Of a stretch of DNA of 64,000 nucleotides, positions 10,204-18,443 are shown one piece after another. How positions within the stretch are numbered: the first letter of the stretch is position 1; each line of letters opens with the position of its first letter. A program made the translations under genes and the position numbers. Under the pieces are notes generated by a model. It was not told where the DNA came from. It made no database searches and saw only the letters and a list, made by a program, of their open reading frames with translations. Source of the stretch: Wenxinia marina DSM 24838 (GTDB lineage: Bacteria > Pseudomonadota > Alphaproteobacteria > Rhodobacterales > Rhodobacteraceae); the NCBI RefSeq assembly GCF_000379485.1, contig NZ_KB902313.1:78837-142836 (forward strand), written 5' to 3'.

Positions 10204-10931
10204 CCATCGCCTACCAGCTCTACTGCTCGCGCAACTGGCCGCTGGCCGACACCATGAAGATGCTGGGCGACGCCGGCTATGAGGCGGTCGAGGGCTATGG
10301 CGGCGTGTTCGAGGATACCGGCGCGACCAAGGCGCTGATGGAAGAGAACGGCCTCTCCATGCCCTCTGGCCACTTCGCCCTCGACCTGGTCGAGAGCGAT
10401 CCGGGCAAGGCCCTCGGCATCGCCAAGGCGCTCGGCGTCACCAAGATCTACGTCCCCTTCGTCATGCCCGACGCCCGCCCGACCGACCGCGCCGGGTGGG
10501 AGGCGTTCGCCAAGCGCCTCGCCGAGGCGGGCAAGCCGGTGCGTGATGCGGGCCTCGGCTACGGCTGGCACAACCACGATTTCGAGCTCGCCGACCTCGG
10601 CGGCGTCACCCCGCTCGAGCTGATCGCCGACGCGGGCACGGACCTGGAGCTCGACCTCGGCTGGGTGCTGCGCGCGGGCAAGGACCCGGCGGAGTGGCTG
10701 AACAAATTCGCCGGCAAGGTGACCGCCGCGCACGTGAAGGACATCGCCCCGGCGGGCGAGGCGACGGACGAGGACGGCTGGGCCGATGTCGGCCACGGCG
10801 TGCAGGACTGGGGTGCGATCAGGGCCGCGCTCGACGCGCAGGGCGTCGATCACCTCGTCATCGAACACGACAAACCGAACGACCACGCGCGCTTCGCCCG
10901 GCGCTCGATCGAGACGGTCAAGGGCTGGTAA
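10200..10931 (+). CDS. Sugar phosphate isomerase/epimerase (TIM barrel)
   Basis: About 243 aa, a shorter relative of the TIM-barrel protein at 1121-2182. Conserved positions include YGWHNHDFEL, LELDLGWVLRAG and AAHVKDI, with a terminal HLVIEHDKP, matching metal-binding residues of the AP endonuclease 2/xylose isomerase-like family. The ATG at 10200 overlaps the beta-mannosidase stop. Translational coupling to the glycosidase and the next Gfo/Idh/MocA gene points to processing of mannose or a keto derivative. The exact reaction is unknown. Confidence 0.87.
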   Translation: MTIAYQLYCSRNWPLADTMKMLGDAGYEAVEGYGGVFEDTGATKALMEENGLSMPSGHFALDLVESDPGKALGIAKALGVTKIYVPFVMPDARPTDRAGWEAFAKRLAEAGKPVRDAGLGYGWHNHDFELADLGGVTPLELIADAGTDLELDLGWVLRAGKDPAEWLNKFAGKVTAAHVKDIAPAGEATDEDGWADVGHGVQDWGAIRAALDAQGVDHLVIEHDKPNDHARFARRSIETVKGW

Positions 10932-10943
10932 GGAAGACGGATC

Positions 10944-12077
10944 ATGAGCAAGCTCGGCGTCGGCATCATCGGATGCGGCAACATCTCCACCACGTACCTG
11001 CGCTATGCGCCGCTGTTCCGCGCGCTGGACCTCAAGGCGGTCGCTGACATCGACCCGAAGGCGGCCGAGGCGCGGGCCCACGAATACGGCGTCCGCGCCG
11101 AAAGCGTCGAGGACCTCCTCGCCGCGCCGGACATCGACATGGTCGTGAACCTGACGATCCCGGCGGCGCACTTCGACGTGACGCGGCGCATCCTCGAGGC
11201 GGGCAAGCACGCCTACTCGGAAAAGCCGCTGGTCCTGACCCTCGAGGAGGGCAAGACGCTGCGGGACATCGCGGAATCCAAGAACCTGCGCATCGGCTCG
11301 GCCCCCGACACGTTCCTCGGCGGGGCGCACCAGCTGGCCCGCGCGCTGATCGACGAGGGCGCCCTCGGGCGCGTCATCGGCGGCTCGGCCCACGTGATGA
11401 ACCACGGGATGGAGCACTGGCATCCGAATCCGGACTTCTTCTTCAAGCCCGGCGCCGGCCCGGTCCTCGACCTCGGCCCCTACTACATCACCAACCTGAT
11501 CCAGCTGATCGGCCCGGTGACGCAGGTGACCGGCGTCGCCAACTCCAGCTTCGCAACCCGCACCATCGCCAACGGCGCCCGCCACGGCGAGGAGCTGCAG
11601 GTCGAGACGCCGACCAACATCCACTCGGTCCTGGAATTCGCCAACGGCGCCGTCGTGACCCTGTCGGCCAGCTGGGACATCTGGGCCCACGATCACCGCA
11701 ACATGGAGATCTACGGCGAGGACGGCACGATGTTCGTCCCCGACCCGAACTTCTTCGGCGGCGACGTGACCTTCGTCGATCCCAGGGGACGGCGCGAGGT
11801 CGTCGAGACGCGCAAGCATCCGTTCGGTATCGCGAACCAGATCCACGGCGATCTGGCGCGGGCGAACTACCGCTGCGCGGGCCTCGCCGACATGGCCTCG
11901 GCCATCGACGAGGGGCGGCAGCATCGCTGCAACATCGACCTCGCGGTGCACGCGGTGGACGTGATGACCGGCATCCTGAAAGCGGGCGAGACCCGGTCCT
12001 TCGTCAAGATGTCCACGACCTGCGAGCGGCCGGACGCGCTGTCGCCCGAAGAGGCTCGCGCCCTGCTGGCAGACTGA
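10944..12077 (+). CDS. Gfo/Idh/MocA family oxidoreductase
   Basis: Cytoplasmic NAD(P)-dependent dehydrogenase of 377 aa. It begins with the Rossmann signature VGIIGCGNIST. The catalytic motif AYSEKPLVLT carries the canonical Glu-Lys-Pro, and the substrate domain contains GPVLDLGPYYITNLI. It starts 12 bp after the isomerase and is the last gene of the rightward operon. It is not a close copy of the enzyme at 12-1124, which carries Asp-Lys-Pro, so the two may act at different positions or on different sugars. Confidence 0.9.
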   Translation: MSKLGVGIIGCGNISTTYLRYAPLFRALDLKAVADIDPKAAEARAHEYGVRAESVEDLLAAPDIDMVVNLTIPAAHFDVTRRILEAGKHAYSEKPLVLTLEEGKTLRDIAESKNLRIGSAPDTFLGGAHQLARALIDEGALGRVIGGSAHVMNHGMEHWHPNPDFFFKPGAGPVLDLGPYYITNLIQLIGPVTQVTGVANSSFATRTIANGARHGEELQVETPTNIHSVLEFANGAVVTLSASWDIWAHDHRNMEIYGEDGTMFVPDPNFFGGDVTFVDPRGRREVVETRKHPFGIANQIHGDLARANYRCAGLADMASAIDEGRQHRCNIDLAVHAVDVMTGILKAGETRSFVKMSTTCERPDALSPEEARALLAD

Positions 12078-12085
12078 TGGCGCGG

Positions 12086-12111
12086 GTGCGGAGGGCTCAG
12101 GCCTTCCGCAC
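12086..12111. terminator. Bidirectional hairpin at the convergent end of the sugar operon
   Basis: Stem of 11 pairs (one G-U) formed by gtgcggagggc and the complementary bases up to 12111, with a 4-nt loop. It lies 9 bp after the stop of the oxidoreductase gene and extends into the last codons of the convergent DUF2945-like gene. A rho-independent role is plausible although no T-run is obvious. Confidence 0.5.
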
Positions 12112-12312
12112 CTCGCTGTGCGACTTCAGCACCTCGTCGCCGTCCTCCTGCTCGATCCGGTAGGCCGGCTCGTCCTCGCTGGCGTGGCGCGTGATCTCGC
12201 TGCCCTTGATCGTCAGCGTCGTCTTGCTGGTATAGACCTTCACGATCTTGCCCGACGCGGTGCTTCCGCTCCAGTTCCAGCGGACCTTGTCGCCTTCGTT
12301 GTAGCCGGCCAT
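12097..12312 (-). CDS. Small DUF2945-like protein (HVA1/Tudor-type fold)
   Basis: 71-aa cytoplasmic protein beginning MAGYNEGDKVRWNWSGSTAS, with a later ITRHASEDEPAYRIEQ segment. This matches my recollection of the short DUF2945 (hypervirulence-associated Tudor-like) family, whose biochemical role is not established. The length is normal for the family. It is convergent with the sugar operon and downstream of an unrelated unknown gene. Confidence 0.75.
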   Translation of the reverse strand: MAGYNEGDKVRWNWSGSTASGKIVKVYTSKTTLTIKGSEITRHASEDEPAYRIEQEDGDEVLKSHSEVRKA

Positions 12313-12387
12313 TCGCCGATCCTCCCGTCTGCGGGGGCGGCGCCCCCTCGTCGGGCGGGCAACCGCCGCCCGGACGGGCCGGTTCCG

Positions 12388-13170
12388 TCACGCCTTCGCG
12401 TCGGCCTTGGCCTTGGGATGCAGGACGGACCATTCCCGCGCGGTGCGGGCGAATTCGCTGCGGATGCCGGTCGCCGGATCGGCGCCCTCCTTCGCGGCCG
12501 CCTCGACCGCCGGGCGCAGCTCCTTCAGGCGCTCGGCCAGCGCGAGGCTGCGGATGCCATGCGCCGCCTTGCCGCCGGCGGGCAGCAGCATCAGCGGCTC
12601 GAAGTTCGCCATCTCGGGCTTGTCTGCGACCAGCTTCTCCATCGCCGCCTCGTCCACGTTCGAGGTGAGCGCGCGGAACGCCACCCGGCCGGGGACGAAG
12701 AAGTAGGCCGACAGATTGCGCGAGGCGCTGTGCAGGCGCACGACCGAGAAGTCGGTGGTCATCCGCAGGCGGTAGTCGGCGATGCCGTTCAGCGGCTCGA
12801 ACGTCTTGAGCGGCAGGCCGACGCGGGGCAGCGGCACGACCTTGGACAGGGCGCGCAGCAGGTCGATCACCGTCCTGGCGCTCACCGCCTCGAGGAACCG
12901 CTCCTGCTGCTTGGCCGCGGTGCGGGGGTTGTTCGCCACCACGCCGTTCGCGTCCGTGCGCGGCACGAAGAACGTGATCGCGTTGCCGAGCGGCACGACG
13001 CCCCGGTCCAGCAGGCGGATCAGCGGCTTGCCCTTGCCCTCCGCCCGGTCCCACTCCCAGACCTCGCGCACCGCACCCTGGCGGATCAGCGGCTCGGCCA
13101 GCACGGCCTCGCGCAGGGCGCCCGGCACCGGCTCTATGTCGAACTCGATCTTGTTGATGGTCAGGCGCAT
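12388..13170 (-). CDS. Protein of unknown function, 260 aa
   Basis: I do not recognise the family. The protein is soluble, with no signal peptide or membrane segments, and alternates short beta-like stretches with charged helices. Notable segments are AITFFVPRTDANGVVANNPRT, PLPRVGLPLKTFEPLNG and LSAYFFVPGRVAFRAL. The C-terminus is rich in lysine and alanine. The ATG at 13170 follows a strong gaggagggg site and codon use matches the neighbours, so it is very likely a real gene. It lies upstream of the DUF2945-like gene on the same strand with a 75-bp gap. No motif supports a function. Confidence 0.7.
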   Translation of the reverse strand: MRLTINKIEFDIEPVPGALREAVLAEPLIRQGAVREVWEWDRAEGKGKPLIRLLDRGVVPLGNAITFFVPRTDANGVVANNPRTAAKQQERFLEAVSARTVIDLLRALSKVVPLPRVGLPLKTFEPLNGIADYRLRMTTDFSVVRLHSASRNLSAYFFVPGRVAFRALTSNVDEAAMEKLVADKPEMANFEPLMLLPAGGKAAHGIRSLALAERLKELRPAVEAAAKEGADPATGIRSEFARTAREWSVLHPKAKADAKA

Positions 13171-13232
13171 CGGCCCCTCCTCACCCGTTTGGCAAGGCGT
13201 CTAGCAAGCCCCGGCCGCGAAAGCCACGGGGC

Positions 13233-14414
13233 TCAGAGCCCGGCCTCGGCGGCGATCTCCGCCCGGCTGCGGCGCGCCCGCTCGGTCGCCGATTTCAGCT
13301 GTCCGCAGGCGGCCATGATGTCCTCCCCCCGGGGGGTGCGGATCGGCGCGGCGTAGCCGGCGTTCATCAGGATCGTCGCGAAGGCGCGGATGCGGTTGTT
13401 GGACGATCGCCTGTAGGGCGCGCCGGGCCATTCGTTGAACGGGATCAGGTTCACCTTGGCCGGGATCCCCTCCAGCAGCGCGACCAGCCGCCAGGCGTCG
13501 TCGTCGCTGTCGTTCACGCCGTCCAGCATCACGTACTCGAACGTGATCCGCTCGGAGTTGCTGGCCTTGGGATAAGCCTTGAGCGCCGCGAGCAGCGTCT
13601 CGATGTTCCAGCGCTTGTTGATCGGCACCAGGCGGTCGCGGGTCTCGTCCGTCGTCGCGTGGAACGACACGGCCAGCAGGCAGCCGATCTCCTGCGCGGT
13701 CCGCGCGATCTCGGGCACCACGCCACTGGTCGACAGCGTGATCCGCCGCCGGGACAGCGACAGCCCCTCGCCGTCCATCGCGATCTTCATCGCGTCGCGC
13801 ACGTTCTCGAAGTTGTAGAGCGGCTCGCCCATGCCCATCAGCACGATGTTCGACAGCAGCCGGGTCTCGTCCTTGGGCGCACCGGGCCGCGGCCACTCGC
13901 CGAGGTCGTCGCGGGCGAGCATGACCTGCCCCACGATCTCGGCCGCGGTCAGGTTGCGGACCAGCTTCTGCGTGCCGGTATGGCAGAACGAGCAGGTGAG
14001 CGTGCAGCCGACCTGCGACGAGATGCAGAGCGTCCCGCGATCCTCCTCGGGGATGTACACCACCTCGACCTTGTGGCCGCCATTGATGCGGACGAGGTAC
14101 TTGCGGGTGCCGTCCTCGGACACCTGCCGCGTCACGATCTCGGGCAGGCGGATCTCGAAATTGTCGGCGAGGAGGGCGCGGTAGTCCTTGGCGAGGTTGG
14201 TCATCGCCGCGAACTCGCGGACGCCCCAGTGATAGATCCACTGCCACACCTGGTTGGTGCGCATCTTCGCCTGCTTCTCGGGCGTGCCCGCGGCGACCAG
14301 CGCGTCCTGCAGGGCGTCGCGGGTGAGGCCGACGAGGTTCTTCCGCGCGCCCTCCTCCGCCTTGCGCGGGAGGGTCAGGACGTCCTGGGTGATCGGGGCG
14401 ATCGGGTCGGTCAT
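13233..14414 (-). CDS. rlmN: 23S rRNA (adenine-2503-C2)-methyltransferase (and tRNA A37), radical SAM
   Basis: Radical-SAM methyltransferase of about 393 aa that makes 2-methyladenosine in 23S rRNA and certain tRNAs. The 4Fe-4S motif CTLTCSFC gives Cys137, Cys141 and Cys144. The catalytic cysteines correspond to Cys130 ([11 protein letters not shown]) and the C-terminal one in [22 protein letters not shown] and [13 protein letters not shown] are typical of RlmN. The start is the ATG at 14414 (MTDPIAPIT); an in-frame extension upstream reads into repeat DNA. The gene following a 472-bp repeat-bearing gap is read alone. Confidence 0.96.
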   Translation of the reverse strand: MTDPIAPITQDVLTLPRKAEEGARKNLVGLTRDALQDALVAAGTPEKQAKMRTNQVWQWIYHWGVREFAAMTNLAKDYRALLADNFEIRLPEIVTRQVSEDGTRKYLVRINGGHKVEVVYIPEEDRGTLCISSQVGCTLTCSFCHTGTQKLVRNLTAAEIVGQVMLARDDLGEWPRPGAPKDETRLLSNIVLMGMGEPLYNFENVRDAMKIAMDGEGLSLSRRRITLSTSGVVPEIARTAQEIGCLLAVSFHATTDETRDRLVPINKRWNIETLLAALKAYPKASNSERITFEYVMLDGVNDSDDDAWRLVALLEGIPAKVNLIPFNEWPGAPYRRSSNNRIRAFATILMNAGYAAPIRTPRGEDIMAACGQLKSATERARRSRAEIAAEAGL

Positions 14415-14593
14415 GGCGCGGATCCTGGCGGAGCGGAAGTGGGCTACATATAGGACAAAGCGGCGCGGCCCAAGAGGGGTGGTCGAAGGGTTGCGGAGCC
14501 CGTTCCAGGCCGGTTGCCGCTCTCCGGCTTCAAAAGAACCCGGCCCGGGCCTGCCCCGGGGCCCCGCGCGAATGGAGCGCACGGCCGGTCGCG

Positions 14594-14876
14594 GTCCCGG
14601 GTCGAGCCCGGGACGAGGTGCGTCCCCCGCCCGGAATCAGCCGCGCGAGCGGCCCGGGCAGCGTCTGGCCGCCCCCCGGCCAGGCGCTTCCGTGCCACCT
14701 GCGAGACGGTCGAGGTCGTGCGGCGGTGGCGAGATAAAGGGCAACTACCGCAGCATCGGAGCGTCCGTCCGCGGCCAGACGCTGCCCTTCCGGGTTCAGG
14801 ACCACCCGCCCCGGGCCCGACCCGGGGCCTGGATGGAAGGGCCCGGCCGGTCGAGGTCCCGGGTCAGGCCCGGGAC
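14594..14876. repeat. Dispersed intergenic repeat, copy A (inverted relative to copy B)
   Basis: The 472-bp gap between rlmN and the IalB-like genes holds no credible gene. It carries a mosaic repeat bounded by two near-identical 21-nt hairpins with gtcccggg/cccgggac arms and 5-nt loops (14594-14614 and 14856-14876). Between them, 14624-14736 read in reverse matches 22324-22436 closely, including tatctcgccacc, a cgtctggccggggggcgg-like hairpin and gctgcccgggccgct. It looks like a non-coding, REP-like or MITE-like element. Confidence 0.8.
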
Positions 14877-14886
14877 GTCTCGCGAC

Positions 14887-15378
14887 CTAGCCCTCGCAGC
14901 GCTGCGCCGCCTCGTCCACGGCCGCGCCGAAGCCCACCATCGAGAACGTGTCGCGAGTCGTGGTCCCGCGTGCCGAGACGCCGACGAGGTCCACCTCGGC
15001 GATGCCGCGAAGCGCGGAGATCAGCACGTCGTCCGCCTCTTCCGAGGACGGCCAGGCCCACTCGCCGTCGACCGCGAGGTCGAACGTCTGGCCCCCGGCC
15101 TCGAGCGCGACGGTGCTCTCGGGGTCGAACGGATAGCCGCCGGTGAAGCTCACCTGCCCCTCGACACCCTCGGCCGGACGCCAGGCGACGACGAGCCGGG
15201 TCACGCCGCGGCTGACCTCGACCTCCTCGCCGTTGCGCGTGTTCACGCTGCCGGTCGGGGCCGAGACCGCATAGCAGGCCGCGTCGTCGTCGACGAACAC
15301 CGTCCAGGCCGGCTCAACCGCGTCCTGCGCCAGCGCGGGCGCGGCGACGAAGGCGGCGGCGACCGCGAGACGCCTCAT
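14887..15378 (-). CDS. IalB-like secreted protein (second of a tandem pair)
   Basis: About 163 aa. The start at 15378 gives a signal peptide MRRLAVAAAFVAAPALAQ, and ATGA overlaps the stop of the upstream paralogue. The mature domain resembles the invasion-associated locus B family: CYAVSAPTGSVNTR, VSFTGGYPFDPESTVAL, FDLAVDGEWAWP and RGTTTRDTFSMVGFGAAVDEA. Two cysteines (CYAVSAP and the C-terminal RCEG) could form a disulphide. These proteins are periplasmic or surface exposed; in most free-living alphaproteobacteria their function is unknown. Confidence 0.85.
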   Translation of the reverse strand: MRRLAVAAAFVAAPALAQDAVEPAWTVFVDDDAACYAVSAPTGSVNTRNGEEVEVSRGVTRLVVAWRPAEGVEGQVSFTGGYPFDPESTVALEAGGQTFDLAVDGEWAWPSSEEADDVLISALRGIAEVDLVGVSARGTTTRDTFSMVGFGAAVDEAAQRCEG

Positions 15379-15914
15379 CCGGCGCACCGGCGTTCCGCCT
15401 CTTCCACCGCCGCGGTGAAGCCCAGCAGCGAGAAGGTGTCGCGCGTGACGGTGCCGCGGCCGGACTGGCCGGTCAGGATCGCGTCGGTGCCGGCCTTCAT
15501 CGCCGCCACGATGCGCGCGTCGTCCTGCGGCGTCGCAGGCCAGGCCCACTCGCCTTCGGTGAACAGCTGGAACGAGTTGCCCGCGATCTCCAGCGTCACG
15601 GTCGAGCCGCTGGCGAAGGGATAGCCGCCGGTGAAGGTCACCTGCCCGTTCACGTTCTCGCTCGGCCGGTAGAACACGAACAGCAGCGTCTCGCCGCGGT
15701 TCACCTGCACCGGGCTGCCGTCGCGGGTGTTGAGGCTCTCCTTGGGGGCGGAGACGCCGAAGCACTCGCTCGGGTTCGATTCCTGGAACACGCTCCAGTC
15801 GGTCGCCGCGGCGACCCGGTTCGTGGTCTCGTCCTGCGCCAGCGCCGGCAGCGCCGGCAGGGTCGCCAGCGCGAGGGCGAGGGCGCCCGCGATCTGCGTT
15901 GCCCGTCTCGTCAT
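15375..15914 (-). CDS. IalB-like secreted protein (first of a tandem pair)
   Basis: About 179 aa with a signal peptide ALALALATLPALPALAQ when started at the ATG at 15914, which follows a tggagg site. An in-frame extension to 16052 would overlap the divergent promoter region and lacks a signal peptide at its end. The mature part parallels the downstream paralogue: CFGVSAPKESLNTRDG, VTFTGGYPFASGSTV, FQLFTEGEWAWP and RGTVTRDTFSLLGFTAAVEEA. The pair is translationally coupled, so a hetero-complex or redundancy is plausible (inference). Confidence 0.87.
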   Translation of the reverse strand: MTRRATQIAGALALALATLPALPALAQDETTNRVAAATDWSVFQESNPSECFGVSAPKESLNTRDGSPVQVNRGETLLFVFYRPSENVNGQVTFTGGYPFASGSTVTLEIAGNSFQLFTEGEWAWPATPQDDARIVAAMKAGTDAILTGQSGRGTVTRDTFSLLGFTAAVEEAERRCAG

Positions 15915-16075
15915 CTCCGTCAGCCTCCAGTCAGTCCTTGCCGCTCCGCCGCCCCGGGCCGCCTCTGTCGGGCGGTTCCCTGTGGCGGGCCCCATCGGAT
16001 CGCCATAGGGATAGCAATATTGCGGCAGGGGGCGAAAGCCCCGACGGGTCACGGTTTTGCGCGGAGAATCGCTGA

Positions 16076-17074
16076 ATGACGGATGTGGGTCAGGGTGACG
16101 TGGGACTGGTCGAGGTCTGGCGCGGCGGGCGGCTGGAGTGCCTGCACCGCGGCCACGCCGTCGTGGTGGACCGCGCGGGAGAGATCGTCGCCGCCTGGGG
16201 CGACCCGGACCTGGTGACCTACCCCCGCTCGTCGTCCAAGCCGATCCAGGCCCTGCCGCTGGTCGAGAGCGGGGCGGCCGACGCCGCCGGTCTCGGCCCC
16301 GCGCAGCTGGCGCTCGCCTGCGCGAGCCACCAGGCGGCGGCGATCCACACCGACCGCGTGGCGGCCTGGCTGTCCGGCCTCGGCCTCGGCGACGACGACC
16401 TGCGCTGCGGCCCGCAGGAGCCGCGCGACCGTGCCGCTAGGGACGCGATGATCCGGGGCGGCGGGACGCCCTGCCAGATCCACAACAACTGCTCGGGCAA
16501 GCATGCCGGCTTCCTGACGCTGAACCGCCACCTCGGCGGCGGGGCGGACTACGTGGACCCGGACCATCCCGTGCAGCAAGCCGTCCGCGCGGCGTGGGAG
16601 GAGGTGTGCGGCGAGGAGAGCCCGAACTACGGCATCGACGGCTGCTCGGCCCCGAACTTCGCCACGTCCCTCATCGGCACCGCCCGGGCGATGGCCTCCT
16701 TCGCGACTGCCCGTGGCCGCTCCGGCACCCGCGCCGAGGCGCAGGCACGGCTGATGGAGGCGATGCTGGCCCACCCCGAGCTGATCCACGGCGAGGGCGG
16801 CGCCTGCACCCGGATCATGCGCGCGGCCGAGCGCAGGGCCGCGGTGAAGGGCGGCGCCGAAGGGTTCTACGTCGCGATGCTGCCGGAGGCGGGCCTCGGC
16901 GTCGCGCTGAAGATCACGGACGGCGGCGACCGCGCCAAGGACGTGGCGATCGCGGCGATCCTGCACCGCCTCGGCGCCCTGCCGGACGGCGCCTCGGCCC
17001 TGTGGGACCGGACCATCAGCAACTGGGCCGGGATCGAGACAGGGCGCATCAACGCCGTGGACGGTCTGGCCTGA
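16076..17074 (+). CDS. L-asparaginase, class 3 (Rhizobium etli type)
   Basis: 332-aa cytoplasmic amidohydrolase converting asparagine to aspartate and ammonia. The nucleophile region is TYPRSSSKPIQ, giving the Ser52-x-x-Lys55 pair that matches Ser48/Lys51 of the R. etli enzyme. The metal-site residues are visible as CSGKH (Cys139, Lys142) and GIDGCSAPNF (Cys190). Length and motif order fit the asparaginase II family. The gene is divergent from the IalB pair, across a 161-bp region with a 10-bp palindrome gcaatattgc at 16014-16023. It converges on the M16 peptidases. Confidence 0.9.
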   Translation: MTDVGQGDVGLVEVWRGGRLECLHRGHAVVVDRAGEIVAAWGDPDLVTYPRSSSKPIQALPLVESGAADAAGLGPAQLALACASHQAAAIHTDRVAAWLSGLGLGDDDLRCGPQEPRDRAARDAMIRGGGTPCQIHNNCSGKHAGFLTLNRHLGGGADYVDPDHPVQQAVRAAWEEVCGEESPNYGIDGCSAPNFATSLIGTARAMASFATARGRSGTRAEAQARLMEAMLAHPELIHGEGGACTRIMRAAERRAAVKGGAEGFYVAMLPEAGLGVALKITDGGDRAKDVAIAAILHRLGALPDGASALWDRTISNWAGIETGRINAVDGLA

Positions 17075-17081
17075 GCGAAGG

Positions 17082-17105
17082 GCGGGCGGCGTCTCCGCCG
17101 CCCGC
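17082..17105. terminator. Bidirectional terminator-like hairpin
   Basis: Ten-base-pair perfect stem gcgggcggcg/cgccgcccgc with a TCTC loop, 7 bp after the asparaginase stop and 7 bp before the end of the convergent M16 gene. The position fits a shared terminator; no T-run is visible on either side. Confidence 0.6.
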
Positions 17106-17111
17106 GGGGCG

Positions 17112-18443
17112 TCAGTCCGTGCTCTCCAGACCCTCGGGCTGACCCACCACCACGAAGCGCAGCGCGTCCGGGTCCATCCATTCGCGCGCGGCCCGGTTCA
17201 CGTCCTCCAGCGTCACCGCCTCGACGAAGCCGTTGCGCTCGGTCACGTATTCCGGCCCGAGGCCGATATACTGCATCCCCGCGAGGATCCCGGCGATCGT
17301 GCCGTTGCCGTCGAACCGCAGCGGATATTCCCCGGTGATGTAGGTCTTGGCCGCGTCCAGCTCCTCCTGCGTGACGCCGTTCTGCGCCACTTCGGCCCAG
17401 ACGCCGCGCGTCACCTCGACCGCCTCGGCGATCGTCGCGTTGCCGCTGGCGACCGAACCGATCCACAGGTCGGTCTGGTCGCGGTTCACGATGCTCGTGC
17501 CGATCCCGTAGGTCAGGCCGCGCTTCTCGCGCACCTCGTCCATCAGCCGGCTTTCGAAGCCGCCGCCGCCGAGGATGTGGTTCAGCACGTAGACCGCAAA
17601 GAAGTCGTCGCTGTCCCGCTCGGGCGCGGCCTGCGCGAAGATGGCCACCGATTGCGGCGTCTCGAACGGCACCACGGTCACGCCGCCGGCAAGATCGTAT
17701 GGTGCCTCCGGCGTCAGCTCGGGCGCCTCTTCCGGCAGGTCGCCGAGGAGGTCGTCCAGCAACGGGCCCAACTCGTCCGCCGTGATGTCGCCGACGGCGC
17801 CGACCGCGATCCGCTCGCGGGTCAGCACGGCCTGCCGCACCTGCTCCAGATCCTCGGGCGTCAGCGCGTTCACCGTCTCCACCGTGCCGTCCATGTCCGA
17901 GCCGTAGGGGTGGTCCGGGTAGGCCATGGACCAGAACGTCTCGCCCGCGATGCTGTTCGGCCGCACCGCGTCGCTGGCGATCCCGGCGAGGACCTGCCCC
18001 CGCACCCGGTCCACCGCGACCTGGTCGAAGGTCGGCTCCAGGATCGACTGCCGCAGCAGCGCCAGCGCCTCGTCGCGGTTCTCGGTCAGGACGCGGGCCG
18101 ACACGCTGACGCTGTCGTCGTAGGCGTCGTAGCCGAAGTCCGCGGCCAGCCCCTCGCGGGCGGCCTGGAACGCGCGGGCGTCCATGTCGCCGGAGCCTTC
18201 CTCGAGCGTCGCCATCATCAGGTTGGTCGCGCCGCGGATCTCCGCCGGCTCCAGGTTGGCGCCGCCCTTGAAGATGATGTCGAGCGCGAGGAACGGCAGC
18301 GAATGTTCCTCGACCAGCCAGAACTCGATGCCGCCGGGCGAGGTGTGGGTCTGGATCTCGATCTCCGCCCGCGCGGGGGCGACGAAGGAGACGAGGGCCG
18401 CGAAGGTCGCGGCAACGAAGGTCAGGGCCGGGGCGCGCATCAT
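17112..18443 (-). CDS. M16 family peptidase-like protein without the zinc motif
   Basis: 443 aa with a signal peptide (VAATFAALVSFVAPARA). The M16 fold is recognisable from FLALDIIFKGGANLEPAE and DEVREKRGLTYGIGTSI, which carries the conserved Arg/Tyr pair of the C-terminal half. The HxxEH zinc motif is absent: the equivalent region reads GATNLMMATLEEGS. It is therefore likely the non-catalytic partner of the protein encoded just upstream, as in alpha/beta processing-peptidase pairs. The ATG at 18443 overlaps the partner's stop codon, supporting co-translation of a periplasmic heterodimer. Confidence 0.9.
   Translation of the reverse strand: MMRAPALTFVAATFAALVSFVAPARAEIEIQTHTSPGGIEFWLVEEHSLPFLALDIIFKGGANLEPAEIRGATNLMMATLEEGSGDMDARAFQAAREGLAADFGYDAYDDSVSVSARVLTENRDEALALLRQSILEPTFDQVAVDRVRGQVLAGIASDAVRPNSIAGETFWSMAYPDHPYGSDMDGTVETVNALTPEDLEQVRQAVLTRERIAVGAVGDITADELGPLLDDLLGDLPEEAPELTPEAPYDLAGGVTVVPFETPQSVAIFAQAAPERDSDDFFAVYVLNHILGGGGFESRLMDEVREKRGLTYGIGTSIVNRDQTDLWIGSVASGNATIAEAVEVTRGVWAEVAQNGVTQEELDAAKTYITGEYPLRFDGNGTIAGILAGMQYIGLGPEYVTERNGFVEAVTLEDVNRAAREWMDPDALRFVVVGQPEGLESTD

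Noticed and set aside
14514-15146. Arg/Pro-rich open frames across repeat copy A
   Set aside because: Similar peptide strings in copies A and B follow from shared DNA; composition is non-protein-like and there is no ribosome-binding site.
15915-16075. Palindrome gcaatattgc between the IalB-like and asparaginase genes as an operator
   Set aside because: Only 10 bp, single copy and no adjacent regulator; too weak to call on its own.
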